Positions 8,462 to 16,765 of a stretch of DNA of 31,739 nucleotides are shown here, piece by piece. Each line of letters starts with the position of its first letter. Position 1 is the stretch's first letter. The position numbers were made by a program, and so were the translations under genes. The stretch is from assembly GCA_002440625.1 (NCBI GenBank), contig DJUV01000099.1:1-31739 (forward strand), given 5' to 3'. The DNA comes from Rhodobacteraceae bacterium UBA6273. GTDB taxonomy: Bacteria > Pseudomonadota > Alphaproteobacteria > Rhodobacterales > Rhodobacteraceae. Under the pieces are notes generated by a model. The model did not search any database. It was not told where the DNA came from and saw only the letters and a program-made list of their open reading frames with translations.

Positions 8462-9154
8462 TCAGAGGGGGCTGCCTTCGGGCGGTTCGGGCGGCAGGGG
8501 TCTTGTGAAGATAGAGGCGCCGAGGCCTTCGGCCAAGGCTGCCGCCCGCGCGGCCGGGCGGTTCTCCATCGCGGCGGCGATGGCGTCAAGGGCGGGGAAG
8601 CGGGTGATGTCGAACCAGCCATTCCCGTCGGCGGGATAGAGGGCGAGCCAGCGCAGTGCCGTGGCGATATAATAGGTCAGGACGGAGGGGCGTTCCGGGC
8701 CGAGCCAGCCGGGGCGCGTCCTTGCCAAGTCTTCAACGATCGCGAGGTGGCCGAGGAGCCGGGCCTCGGTCCTGGCACGGAAGGCGGGAAGCGCTTCGGG
8801 CGTGCCGGCGTGGCGGTCGGGGTAGAAATGCAGCCTCAGATCGGCGTGGAGCGTGTTCGAGGCGAAGAAGAGCCAGCGAAGGAAGGCGCCGCGTTCGGGC
8901 GAACCGGGCGCGGGGGCGAGCGCGCCGTGGGTTTCGGACAGCCAGAGCAGGATCGCCGCCGTCTCGGTCAGGATGCCCGCCGGGGTCTCCAGCGCCGGAA
9001 TGAGGCCAGAGGGGTTCACCGCGCGGTAGGCGGGGCTGTCCTGTTCGCGCTTCGTCCGGTCCACAAGCCGGGTGAGGTAGGGCAGGCCCAGTTCCTCAAG
9101 CACGAGGCGGACGATGAGCGAGGCGTTGTCGGGCGCGTAGTAGAGGATGTACAT
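8462..9154 (-). CDS. Glutathione S-transferase family protein
   Basis: The 230-residue protein has the two-domain GST layout. A thioredoxin-like N-terminal domain (about 1-80) includes YYAPDNASLIVRLVLEELGLPY, the cis-proline region NPSGLIPAL and the glutathione-contacting ETAAILLWL. An all-helical C-terminal domain follows (about 90-215). Such enzymes conjugate glutathione to electrophiles or reduce disulfides; class and substrate cannot be set. It is followed by sdaA after 10 bp, so the two are probably co-transcribed. The ribosome site GGAG, 9 nt before the ATG, lies in one arm of a perfect hairpin (9161-9191). Confidence 0.9.
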   Translation of the reverse strand: MYILYYAPDNASLIVRLVLEELGLPYLTRLVDRTKREQDSPAYRAVNPSGLIPALETPAGILTETAAILLWLSETHGALAPAPGSPERGAFLRWLFFASNTLHADLRLHFYPDRHAGTPEALPAFRARTEARLLGHLAIVEDLARTRPGWLGPERPSVLTYYIATALRWLALYPADGNGWFDITRFPALDAIAAAMENRPAARAAALAEGLGASIFTRPLPPEPPEGSPL

Positions 9155-9160
9155 GGGCGA

Positions 9161-9191
9161 AGGCTCCGGTGCGCTATCCTAACCGGAGCCT
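9161..9191 (-). promoter_or_regulatory. Perfect hairpin covering the GST ribosome site
   Basis: AGGCTCCGGT (9161-9170) and ACCGGAGCCT (9182-9191) are perfect 10-nt arms with an 11-nt loop. On the minus strand the 3' arm ends 6 nt before the GST start codon and contains GGAG, the likely Shine-Dalgarno. It lies 51 bp beyond the mntH stop. It could damp translation of the GST, end mntH transcripts, or both; no T run follows. Confidence 0.5.
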
Positions 9192-9241
9192 ATGGTTCGA
9201 ACGATCCGAATGCGACCTGTTGCCGACGAATGGCGCACCCG

Positions 9242-10600
9242 TCAGAAGCGGCCGATGGAGAAGTCCCAGAGAAGCTTCAGGTTCAGCGCCACGATCACCA
9301 TCGCAATCAGCGCAGCAAAGAGACCGAGCCAAAGGGGGGCCACCAGCGCGCCCATCTTGCGCCGGTCAGTGGTGAACATGACGAGGGGCACCACCGCGAA
9401 GGAAAGCTGCAGGCTGAGGACGACCTGGGTGAGGATCAGAAGCTCCCCGGTGCCGGAACTGCCGTAGAGGATCGTCACACCCGCCGCCGGGATAATGGCG
9501 ATGGCGCGGGTGACGAGGCGGCGGAGCCAGGGCGGCAGGCGGATGTCGAGAAAGCCCTCCATCACCGCCTGTCCGGCAAGAGTCGCGGTCACGGTCGAGT
9601 TGAGACCGCAGCAGAGGAGCGCCACGGCGAAGAGCGCCGGTGCGCCAAGGCCGAGGAGCGGCCCGAGAAGCTGATGGGCTTCGCCAAGTTCGGCGATGTC
9701 GGTGCGGCCGGTGGCGTGGAAGCTTGCTGCCGCGAGGATCAGGATCGAGGCGTTGATGGTCAGGGCGAACATCAGGGCGAGCGTCGAATCGAAGGTCGCA
9801 TAGCGCAGCGCCATCCGTTTTTCCGGCAGCGTGTCGCCATAGGCGCGGGTCTGGACGATGGCGGAATGGAGGTAGAGGTTGTGCGGCATCACCGTTGCGC
9901 CAAGAATGCCGAGGGCGAGGTAGAGCATGTCCGGGTTCTTCACGATCTCGACCGTCGGCGCGAAGCCGAGGATGACCTGGCCCCAGTCGGGATCGGCAAG
10001 GGCGATCTGGATGCCGAAGCTGATGGCTATCACCCCGAGAAGCGAGATGATGAAGGCCTCAAGCCAGCGGAAGCCCTTCTTCTGCAGCCAGAGGATCAGG
10101 AACACGTCGAGCGCGGTGATGAGGACGCCAAGCTCAAGCGGGATGCCGAAGAGAAGGTTGAGGCCGATGGCGGTGCCGATGACCTCGGCGATGTCGGTGG
10201 CGATGATGGCGGTCTCGGCCAGCGCCCAAAGGGGCCAGGCGACCCAGCGCGGGAAGGCGTCGCGGCAGGCCTGCGCGAGGTCGCGGCCCGAGGCGATGGC
10301 AAGCCGCGCGCAGAGCGACTGGAGGACGATCGCCATGATGTTCGAGACGAGCGCGACGGCCAGAAGCGTGTAGCCGAACCTCGATCCGCCGGCGAGCGAG
10401 GTCGCCCAGTTGCCGGGGTCCATGTAGCCGACCGCGACCATGTAGCCCGGCCCGAGGAAGGCCGCGACGCGGCGCCATTTGCCGGCTGGGACCGGGATCG
10501 AGCCATGCACGTCAGAAAGTGCCGCAGCTCCGCGCTGGCGGCGCCAGTCGCTGGCGTCGGTCGCAGCGGCGAGGCCCTTGATGCTGAATGTGTCGGACAT
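9242..10600 (-). CDS. mntH: Nramp family divalent metal (Mn/Fe) transporter
   Basis: The 452-residue inner-membrane protein has about eleven helices. The family metal-binding motifs are intact: DPGNWATS (61-68) in helix 1 and MPHNLYLHS (238-246) in helix 6. The run [13 protein letters not shown], typical of the late helices, is also present. It brings Mn2+ (possibly Fe2+) into the cell using the proton gradient. ATG 10600 was chosen because the conserved body follows; no strong ribosome site precedes it. Immediately upstream are a Fur/Mur-like palindrome (10611-10631) and a TTGACA -35 element, consistent with metal-controlled expression. mntH as a symbol follows family usage; specificity is not proven. 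Confidence 0.93.
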   Translation of the reverse strand: MSDTFSIKGLAAATDASDWRRQRGAAALSDVHGSIPVPAGKWRRVAAFLGPGYMVAVGYMDPGNWATSLAGGSRFGYTLLAVALVSNIMAIVLQSLCARLAIASGRDLAQACRDAFPRWVAWPLWALAETAIIATDIAEVIGTAIGLNLLFGIPLELGVLITALDVFLILWLQKKGFRWLEAFIISLLGVIAISFGIQIALADPDWGQVILGFAPTVEIVKNPDMLYLALGILGATVMPHNLYLHSAIVQTRAYGDTLPEKRMALRYATFDSTLALMFALTINASILILAAASFHATGRTDIAELGEAHQLLGPLLGLGAPALFAVALLCCGLNSTVTATLAGQAVMEGFLDIRLPPWLRRLVTRAIAIIPAAGVTILYGSSGTGELLILTQVVLSLQLSFAVVPLVMFTTDRRKMGALVAPLWLGLFAALIAMVIVALNLKLLWDFSIGRF

Positions 10601-10610
10601 GGCGGCTTGA

Positions 10611-10631
10611 TGTAAATGAGAACGATTTGCA
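10611..10631. promoter_or_regulatory. Fur/Mur-like operator upstream of mntH
   Basis: The palindrome has the form TGTAAAT-N7-ATTTGCA, with 6 of 7 outer positions symmetrical, and the centre is GAGAACG. It lies 10 nt before the mntH ATG, just downstream of the proposed -10. AT-rich palindromes of this sort are bound by Fur-family regulators, and in alphaproteobacteria the manganese-sensing member Mur controls Mn importers. Binding is inference. Confidence 0.5.
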
Positions 10632-10633
10632 GG

Positions 10634-10662
10634 AAAATTGCGATAAGGTGGGGAACTGTCAA
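10634..10662 (-). promoter_or_regulatory. Candidate sigma-70 promoter for mntH
   Basis: On the minus strand a perfect TTGACA (plus-strand 10657-10662) is followed after 17 nt by AATTTT (10634-10639), a weak -10. The Fur/Mur-like palindrome begins 3 nt further downstream, so a bound repressor would block the start site. Confidence 0.4.
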
Positions 10663-10773
10663 GGTGGGTTCGGGGGCGGGATGAGGGGCGGCGCGGCCAC
10701 GATGGCCCGATTTCTCCTCGCTTGCGTCCCATATCTTGCTATATGCTCCACCGCGACCGCTACGGAGTGAGAC

Positions 10774-11556
10774 ATGGCGAGGGAACTGTCCCCGATCGAG
10801 AAGGCGAAGCTGGCGGCGGCGCGGCGGGCGGTGGACTTTGTCGAGGCCGGGATGCGGGTCGGGCTTGGCACCGGATCGACGGCGGCCTGGATGGTGCGCT
10901 GCCTAGGCCAGCGGGTGCGCGAAGAGGGGCTGAAGATCACCGGCGTGCCGACCTCGGTGCAGACGGCGGCGCTGGCGCGGGCCGAGGGCATCAGCATCGT
11001 CACGCTGGAAGAGGCGCGTTGGCTGGACCTGACCATCGACGGCACCGACGAGTTCGATGCCGACCTCAACCTCATCAAGGGCGGCGGCGGCGCGCATCTT
11101 CGGGAAAAGGTCGTGGCCACTGCCTCTGACCAGATGATCGTCATTGCCGATGCGGCGAAGGAAGTTGCCTGCCTTGGCGCCTTCCCGCTGCCGATCGAGG
11201 TCATTCCCTTCGGATGGCAGACGACGAAGGCGCTGGTCGAGGAAATGCTCGTCTCGCTCGACGTGATGGGGCGCGAGGTGACGATCCGGATGAAGGGCGA
11301 CCAGCCCTTCGTCTCGGACGAGGGTAACCGCATCCTTGACCTGCATCTTGGCCGCATCGGCAATGCCCGGCAGGTGGCGCTCGCGCTCAACCAGGTGCCG
11401 GGCGTGGTTGAAAACGGGCTCTTCATAGATATCTGTGACCGGGTGGTGATCGGCCACGGCGACGGCAGGGTCGTGGTGCGCGACTTCAGTGGCGCCCCGG
11501 ACGAGGTGGACCGCATTGATTTCGCCGCGACCGAGAACCTCTTCGCCGATCTGTGA
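10774..11556 (+). CDS. rpiA: Ribose-5-phosphate isomerase A
   Basis: The 260-residue protein interconverts ribose 5-phosphate and ribulose 5-phosphate in the non-oxidative pentose phosphate pathway. Conserved parts are GLGTGSTA (30-37) for phosphate binding, TIDGTDEFDAD (87-97) with the catalytic acid, and KGGGGAHLREK (102-112). The length is slightly longer than the E. coli enzyme, as usual in alphaproteobacteria. GGAG lies 7 nt before the ATG; a TGCTATATG sequence at 10737-10745 could be an extended -10. gor lies downstream on the same strand, but the SIR2-STAND gene on the other strand now separates them. Confidence 0.95.
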   Translation: MARELSPIEKAKLAAARRAVDFVEAGMRVGLGTGSTAAWMVRCLGQRVREEGLKITGVPTSVQTAALARAEGISIVTLEEARWLDLTIDGTDEFDADLNLIKGGGGAHLREKVVATASDQMIVIADAAKEVACLGAFPLPIEVIPFGWQTTKALVEEMLVSLDVMGREVTIRMKGDQPFVSDEGNRILDLHLGRIGNARQVALALNQVPGVVENGLFIDICDRVVIGHGDGRVVVRDFSGAPDEVDRIDFAATENLFADL

Positions 11557-11566
11557 GTAGGCCGTT

Positions 11567-14008
11567 TTAGCCCGGGGGTGGAAAACCAGCCGCTTGGAGT
11601 GCCGCCCTCGCTGCACCCGTTTGATATCCTTTCGGGAGCATGCCAAATCGCTTTGTGGCGTATTTTCCGAGCGTACTTATCCATTGCTCGACGATTGGTC
11701 TTTGAACGTCCACCATCTTATGGTTCGTTTCGGAGAAAGCCTGAACAATTTCTTTTAGAGTCTCGAAAGGGTAGTGCTGCGGATCATCTTGACGGATCAC
11801 TTTTTCAGTAAGTTCGCAGGCCTCCTTGAAGTCTCGGAAAAGATCGGCCCCGCCACGAGGTGCCGTCTTGGCGCGCAACATGAGCAGCTTGGCCCGACGA
11901 TCGTCGAGTTGCCGTTTGTCGAATTTCTTGCCGGTTCGGCGTTCAAAGTCTTCGGCTTCCGCGTATCCCTGCTGAAGTAGTTTTTCAGCATCGGAAAGTT
12001 CACCGAACGAGCATTTAGCCATATGCCACTGCAACCAGAAAAGCGGCATGCGGCGAATTTTCTCGTGTTGTTTATTGTGTTCAAAAAAACGGTTTATCTC
12101 GTCCTGATCCGTGACGACATCCTTCAGGATTGAGAACCGCATCATCTGACTGAATACGTGTTGTCCGAATGGATTTCTATACATGTTGGCAAGGATTCGC
12201 AGAACTGGGACGACGACGTTCACAATTTCAGAGTCGGCGAACATCTTGTTCAGGATATTTTGAGCCCCTATCGCTGGCACGGTCTCCACTATCAAACCTT
12301 TGCGCCGCACAATAGGAAAGCTGTCGTTTCCAGCTTTCCTGTTAAGGCCTTCGACAACAAAGCCGAAATCCATTTCAACAACCTCGCTTAGGAAGGAAAT
12401 GGGAGCACTCTCGCCGATATGAGTTATATATAGCGCGAGGATGATCGCCGCGCGTTCCTCATCGCTCAGCGACAGCTTATTGAACTCTTCCTTGTATCGA
12501 TTGGTCACATACTCAGAATTCAGCAATCGCATGAGGAAGTGTGGAAGGCTGGATTGGCAGACGGTTGTTATGAAGCGTAGCCGGTCTTTGGAACTAAATG
12601 CCCTGATGTCTCGCCACCCCGAAATCTGGTCCGTTAGATCGCTTAGTGATTGAACTTCTACCTCGCTCATCCGGGCCAAAACAATCATGCGAAAGCTATT
12701 GAAGGCTTGCAGCGCCTTAATGCCGTCGTGGCTCGCATCGACTGCAACATCGCGGCTGGTAAGTATCAATACCCCGTCTTTGCCATCAAACTGCCGCGCG
12801 ATACTTTGTAGCCATTCAATCGGTAAGTCCAAACAATTTTCGATCACCAGCGCGGCGTTAGGCGCGTGATGCAGAATAGTTGCCACTTCATTAAGCATGC
12901 GCTCATACGGCATGAATAACTTATACACCTGCCGCGCGCCCAGCAGGCGCTGCGCGATGTCGTTGACCAGAAGACTCTTGCCGTCACACGGATTTCCGGT
13001 AAAAAGTAGGATCCTCGAGCCACTTTCAATGCTCGCTATGGCTTGATGCATCGCCTCCCGTCTGACGTGGTACTCTGAAACACCATTCGCCATATCCCGC
13101 GAGAGCTGACTAGACTCGACCTTTCCGTAAATGAATAGCTCTTCGATCTCGGTAGCCGTTGGGACCTGCGACGAGGGCTTGATCGGCTTGACTTCCCTGA
13201 AACTGGCGAGATACGGCGCGGTAGGAGCTTGTGTCTGTAAAAGGTGTGCTAACGCTTCCGCTAGACCTGCGCGGCCAACATACAGCGGCATGCCCAGTTT
13301 CTTCTGTTCTGCGGCGACGTCTGGGTCGGCCATAGCTGTCGGACGATTGATGAAGAAGGCCTTTTCCCTTAGCCCGGTTAGGTCGAAGATCGCGTGGTTT
13401 AGGTGGAAATCGGCGGCATTGAACCCGACAAATACGACAGCCTGTGCCATGTCCACATCGTGTCGGAATCGTTCTAGCCACCGCTTGACCATACCGAGTT
13501 TCAGATAGCTCTCGGCTCCTAAGACGCAACTTTCGCGGATATTGTTGATATCCCACTTCTTTATGTATCCATGGAGGTGTATGATTGGAAGCGCATTAGT
13601 CTCAGTCTTCGGATTGTCGGTATTATTTAGACCATCAGCCGCTTTCCCGGCTGCCTGTGCCGCAATCTCCAGAGCATTGTCGTAGTTCGTCGTATAGATC
13701 GCTTGCCACGGATAACGCAAAACGCCTGTCATGTCGGTTGTGACCTCAGCCACAGTGAACCGGTCTTTCAGGAGTGTCTCCATTCCATTGTCGCCGAGCC
13801 TGTCCCACGCAGCATCGGCGGCGTTCTGCAGCCTCCCAAATGGTGGGTTTTGTTTCAATCGCTCGTTAAAAATATTCAGTAACTGCGCGGATGTCCCGAG
13901 AGTCTCTTCGGGCTTGAAACTCAGGCAGTCCGCCGAGAATCCCGCCCCGCAGAAAAGGATCCCACCGCCACTTCGGGCGCGATTGAGCCTCTCAATCAGA
14001 TGATCCAT
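11567..14008 (-). CDS. SIR2-STAND NTPase, probable anti-phage abortive-infection protein
   Basis: The 813-residue protein has an N-terminal SIR2-like NAD-binding domain (about 1-260): GAGFS (21-25), TTNYD (106-110) with Asn108, and HLHG (144-147) with His146, the expected NADase pair. A P-loop NTPase follows (about 300-480): GNPCDGKS (338-345, Walker A), ALVIEN (386-391, Walker B-like) and LTSRD (416-420, STAND-type sensor). The C-terminal 300 residues are helical and unassigned, likely the sensor. This order matches SIR2-STAND defence proteins such as Avs5, which destroy NAD on sensing phage; DSR-type proteins are an alternative. GAGGAG lies 6 nt before ATG 14008, settling the start. GC is about 50 percent, far below neighbours, a sign of transfer. 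It ends 10 bp from the rpiA stop, antisense to rpiA and gor. No partner gene is seen. Confidence 0.85.
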   Translation of the reverse strand: MDHLIERLNRARSGGGILFCGAGFSADCLSFKPEETLGTSAQLLNIFNERLKQNPPFGRLQNAADAAWDRLGDNGMETLLKDRFTVAEVTTDMTGVLRYPWQAIYTTNYDNALEIAAQAAGKAADGLNNTDNPKTETNALPIIHLHGYIKKWDINNIRESCVLGAESYLKLGMVKRWLERFRHDVDMAQAVVFVGFNAADFHLNHAIFDLTGLREKAFFINRPTAMADPDVAAEQKKLGMPLYVGRAGLAEALAHLLQTQAPTAPYLASFREVKPIKPSSQVPTATEIEELFIYGKVESSQLSRDMANGVSEYHVRREAMHQAIASIESGSRILLFTGNPCDGKSLLVNDIAQRLLGARQVYKLFMPYERMLNEVATILHHAPNAALVIENCLDLPIEWLQSIARQFDGKDGVLILTSRDVAVDASHDGIKALQAFNSFRMIVLARMSEVEVQSLSDLTDQISGWRDIRAFSSKDRLRFITTVCQSSLPHFLMRLLNSEYVTNRYKEEFNKLSLSDEERAAIILALYITHIGESAPISFLSEVVEMDFGFVVEGLNRKAGNDSFPIVRRKGLIVETVPAIGAQNILNKMFADSEIVNVVVPVLRILANMYRNPFGQHVFSQMMRFSILKDVVTDQDEINRFFEHNKQHEKIRRMPLFWLQWHMAKCSFGELSDAEKLLQQGYAEAEDFERRTGKKFDKRQLDDRRAKLLMLRAKTAPRGGADLFRDFKEACELTEKVIRQDDPQHYPFETLKEIVQAFSETNHKMVDVQRPIVEQWISTLGKYATKRFGMLPKGYQTGAARAALQAAGFPPPG

Positions 14009-14148
14009 TGTGCTCCTCTGCCTTGTATCGGGTCCAAATACTCGGTTATCGGCCAGTCGCGGCAGAACCACTGATCCTGCGGCGCTGGAAAGCTGGTAAT
14101 AATGCGTTCACCGTGCCATAGCGCTTCCAATCTCGCAAGGAGTGTCCC

Positions 14149-15507
14149 ATGGCTTTCGACTATGACCTCTACGTCATCGGTGGCGGTTCGGGCGGTGTGC
14201 GCGCGGCGCGGATCGCGGCGGGCGAGCATGGCGCGAAGGTCGCCCTGGCCGAGGAATACCGGATGGGCGGCACCTGCGTCATCCGGGGCTGCGTGCCGAA
14301 GAAGCTGATGGTCTATGCTTCTTCCTTTGCAGCGACGATCGAGGAGGCGCGCGACTATGGCTGGACGGTCGAAGCCGGGGGCTTTGACTGGCCGAAGTTC
14401 CGGGCGAAGCTGGATGCCGAGCTGGATCGGCTTGAGGCGGCTTACCGGGGTGGGCTGGCGGGTGCAGGGGTCACGGTCCACGATACCCGCGCGGTGATCG
14501 AGGATGCCCATACCGTGCGGCTTGCGACGGGGGAAGCGTTCCGCGTCAAGCATATCCTGATCGCGACGGGCGGGCGGCCTTCGGTGCCAAAGGTTCCGGG
14601 TGGGGCGACGCTTCTGACCTCAAACGACATCTTCAAGCTGGATCAGCTGCCGGCGTCGGTGCTGATCGTCGGCGGAGGCTTCATCGCCTGCGAGTTTGCC
14701 TGCATCCTGAACGGCATGGGCGTGAAGGTGACGCAAGCCTACCGGGGGTCGCAGATCCTGCGCGGCTTTGACGACGAGGCGCGCGATCATCTGGCCGGAC
14801 TGATCCGCGCGCAGGGCGTCGATCTGCGCACCGGGACGGATGTGACCGAGGCGCGGGACGTGGACGGCGGCGTCCGGGTGCGCCTGACGGACGGCAGCGA
14901 GCAGGTTTTCGGCAAGGTCGTCTATGCCACCGGTCGGGTGCCCAATACCGAAGGGCTGGGGCTTGAGAGCATCGGCCTGAAGCCCGGCGGCAAGGGTGAG
15001 ATCGTCGTGGACAAGTGGTCGCAGACGCCGGTGCCTTCGGTCTTTGCCGTGGGCGACGTGACCGGGCGCATCAACCTGACGCCCGTCGCGATCCGCGAGG
15101 GCCATGCCTTCGCCGATACCGTCTTCGGCGCTGACCTGCGTGAGTTCGACCATGCTCTGGTGCCGAGCGCGGTCTATACCCAGCCCGAGCTTGGCACGAT
15201 CGGCCTGACGGAAGCGGCGGCGCGGGCGAAAGGCCCGGTCGAGATCTATGCGACGACGTTCCGGCCAATGCGCTCGGCCTTTGCCGGAAGCCCCGACAAG
15301 GTGCTGATGAAGCTTGTCGTCGATGCCGGGACGCGCAAGGTTCTCGGTTGCCATATCGTCGCACCGGATGCGGGCGAGATGATCCAGCTTGCCGCTATCG
15401 CGGTCAGGATGGGCGCCACGAAAGAGGATTTCGACCGCACCGTCGCCGTCCATCCGACGATGGCGGAAGAGCTGGTGACCATGCGAAAGCCGGTGCGTCA
15501 GGGTTGA
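14149..15507 (+). CDS. gor: Glutathione-disulfide reductase
   Basis: The 452-residue flavoprotein reduces oxidised glutathione with NADPH. The FAD-binding motif is GGGSGG (11-16), and the redox-active disulfide is GGTCVIRGCVPKK, with Cys43 and Cys48. The second dinucleotide site is VLIVGGGFIACEFACIL near 170-187. The FAD-contacting VFAVGDVTGRINLTPVA follows, and the C-terminal VHPTMAEELV carries the catalytic His and Glu of the dimer partner. AAGGAG is 7 nt before the ATG. The gene is divergent from the SIR2-STAND gene and probably uses a promoter in the 140-bp gap; TGGTAATAATG near 14093-14103 is a possible -10 region. Confidence 0.95.
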   Translation: MAFDYDLYVIGGGSGGVRAARIAAGEHGAKVALAEEYRMGGTCVIRGCVPKKLMVYASSFAATIEEARDYGWTVEAGGFDWPKFRAKLDAELDRLEAAYRGGLAGAGVTVHDTRAVIEDAHTVRLATGEAFRVKHILIATGGRPSVPKVPGGATLLTSNDIFKLDQLPASVLIVGGGFIACEFACILNGMGVKVTQAYRGSQILRGFDDEARDHLAGLIRAQGVDLRTGTDVTEARDVDGGVRVRLTDGSEQVFGKVVYATGRVPNTEGLGLESIGLKPGGKGEIVVDKWSQTPVPSVFAVGDVTGRINLTPVAIREGHAFADTVFGADLREFDHALVPSAVYTQPELGTIGLTEAAARAKGPVEIYATTFRPMRSAFAGSPDKVLMKLVVDAGTRKVLGCHIVAPDAGEMIQLAAIAVRMGATKEDFDRTVAVHPTMAEELVTMRKPVRQG

Positions 15508-15577
15508 CTTTCCGGCAGAAAGACACAGTTGGTCACATGCGAGTAAATAAAGAGACGGCAAGGGGAGTAAGGGCCTG

Positions 15578-16765
15578 ATGGCTGGAAGCGGTGGACCTTG
15601 GGGCGGCGGCGGCGGCGCGGGTGGCGGCGGCGATGACGACGACCGGCCAAATGGCGGGCGCGGCGGCAGACGTCCCGGCGAAGGGGCGCAGATCCCCGAT
15701 GTCGAGCAGATCATGCGCAAGGGCAGCGAGCAGCTTCGCGTTCTGATGGGCGGTCGCGGTGGCCGTGGCCCCAATGGCAGCGGCCCCGGCGGCTTCGGCG
15801 GCCCGCCGATCAACCGCACGACGGTTGCCTTCGGCGCCCTCGCGGCGGTGGCGCTCTGGGCCTATGCCTCGTTCTACACCGTCCGGCCCGAGGAACAGTC
15901 GGTCGAGCTTCTGCTCGGCAAGTTCTACGCCATCGGCGAGCCGGGCCTGAACTTCGCGCCCTGGCCCTTCATCTCGGCCGACGTGATCCCGGTAACGCCG
16001 GAGCGGACCGAGGATATCGGCCTTGGCACCTCCGGCCAGGGCGACAGCGGGCTGATGCTGACCGGCGACGAGAACATCGTCGACATCGACTTTCAGGTCG
16101 TCTGGAACGTCTCGGACCCGACCAAGTACCTTTTCAACCTGCGCGACCCGCAGTTGACGATCAACGCGGTGGCCGAATCCTCGATGCGCGAGATCATCGC
16201 GCAGTCGCAGCTGGCGCCGATCCTGAACCGGGACCGGGGTGTGATCGCCGAACGGCTGAAGAGCCTGATCCAGACCACGCTCGACAGCTACGATTCCGGG
16301 CTGAACGTGGTCCGCGTCAACTTCAACCGCGCCGATCCGCCGCGTGAGGTGATCGAGGCCTTCAAGAACGTGCAGTCGGCGGAACAGGAACGCGACCGTC
16401 TCCAGAAGGAGGCCGATGCCTATGCCAATACGGTCGTCGCCGGTGCGCGCGGCCAGTCGGCGCAGTTCCTCGAAGAGGCCGAGGCCTACCGCGCCCAGGT
16501 CGTGAACCAGGCGGAAGGCGAGGCGAGCCGCTTCACGGCCGTCCTTGGCGAATACCAGAAGGCGCCCGAAGTGACGCGGAAGCGCCTTTACCTCGAGACG
16601 ATGGAAGAGGTGCTTGGCCGCGTGGACAAGGTCATCATCGACGAAAGCGCATCAGGTCAGGGCGTCGTGCCCTATCTGCCGCTGAATGAAATCGGCCGTC
16701 CCGCCGCAGGGGCCGGCACGCCGGCCGGCGCGGTTGCCGCGACGCCTTCCGGGGGGGCCAACTGA
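15578..16765 (+). CDS. hflK: FtsH protease modulator HflK
   Basis: The 395-residue protein has a glycine-rich cytoplasmic start (1-75) and a single membrane helix (about 81-100). A periplasmic SPFH/band 7 domain follows (about 101-290), opening with RPEEQSVELLLGKF and containing GEPGLNFAPWPF. A helical stretch with QSAEQERDRLQKEADAYAN comes next, and a flexible Ala/Gly tail ends it. HflK pairs with HflC to form a cage around FtsH, controlling its digestion of membrane proteins. GGGGAG lies about 10 nt before the ATG. The stop overlaps the hflC start by one base (TGATG), so the subunits are made together. It follows gor by 70 bp. Confidence 0.95.
   Translation: MAGSGGPWGGGGGAGGGGDDDDRPNGGRGGRRPGEGAQIPDVEQIMRKGSEQLRVLMGGRGGRGPNGSGPGGFGGPPINRTTVAFGALAAVALWAYASFYTVRPEEQSVELLLGKFYAIGEPGLNFAPWPFISADVIPVTPERTEDIGLGTSGQGDSGLMLTGDENIVDIDFQVVWNVSDPTKYLFNLRDPQLTINAVAESSMREIIAQSQLAPILNRDRGVIAERLKSLIQTTLDSYDSGLNVVRVNFNRADPPREVIEAFKNVQSAEQERDRLQKEADAYANTVVAGARGQSAQFLEEAEAYRAQVVNQAEGEASRFTAVLGEYQKAPEVTRKRLYLETMEEVLGRVDKVIIDESASGQGVVPYLPLNEIGRPAAGAGTPAGAVAATPSGGAN

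Noticed and set aside
8270..10615. Open frame of about 780 codons on the plus strand across sdaA, GST and mntH
   Set aside because: It crosses three well-identified genes on the other strand, and its product is charged low-complexity sequence with no family features.
11557..14148. Target-site duplication or mobile-element ends around the SIR2-STAND gene
   Set aside because: I compared both boundaries and found no convincing direct or inverted repeat, and no transposase or integrase.
14620..15819. Open frame on the minus strand across gor and hflK
   Set aside because: It is the shadow of gor and of the Gly-rich start of hflK; its Pro/Arg-rich product reflects the GGC/GGT codons opposite.
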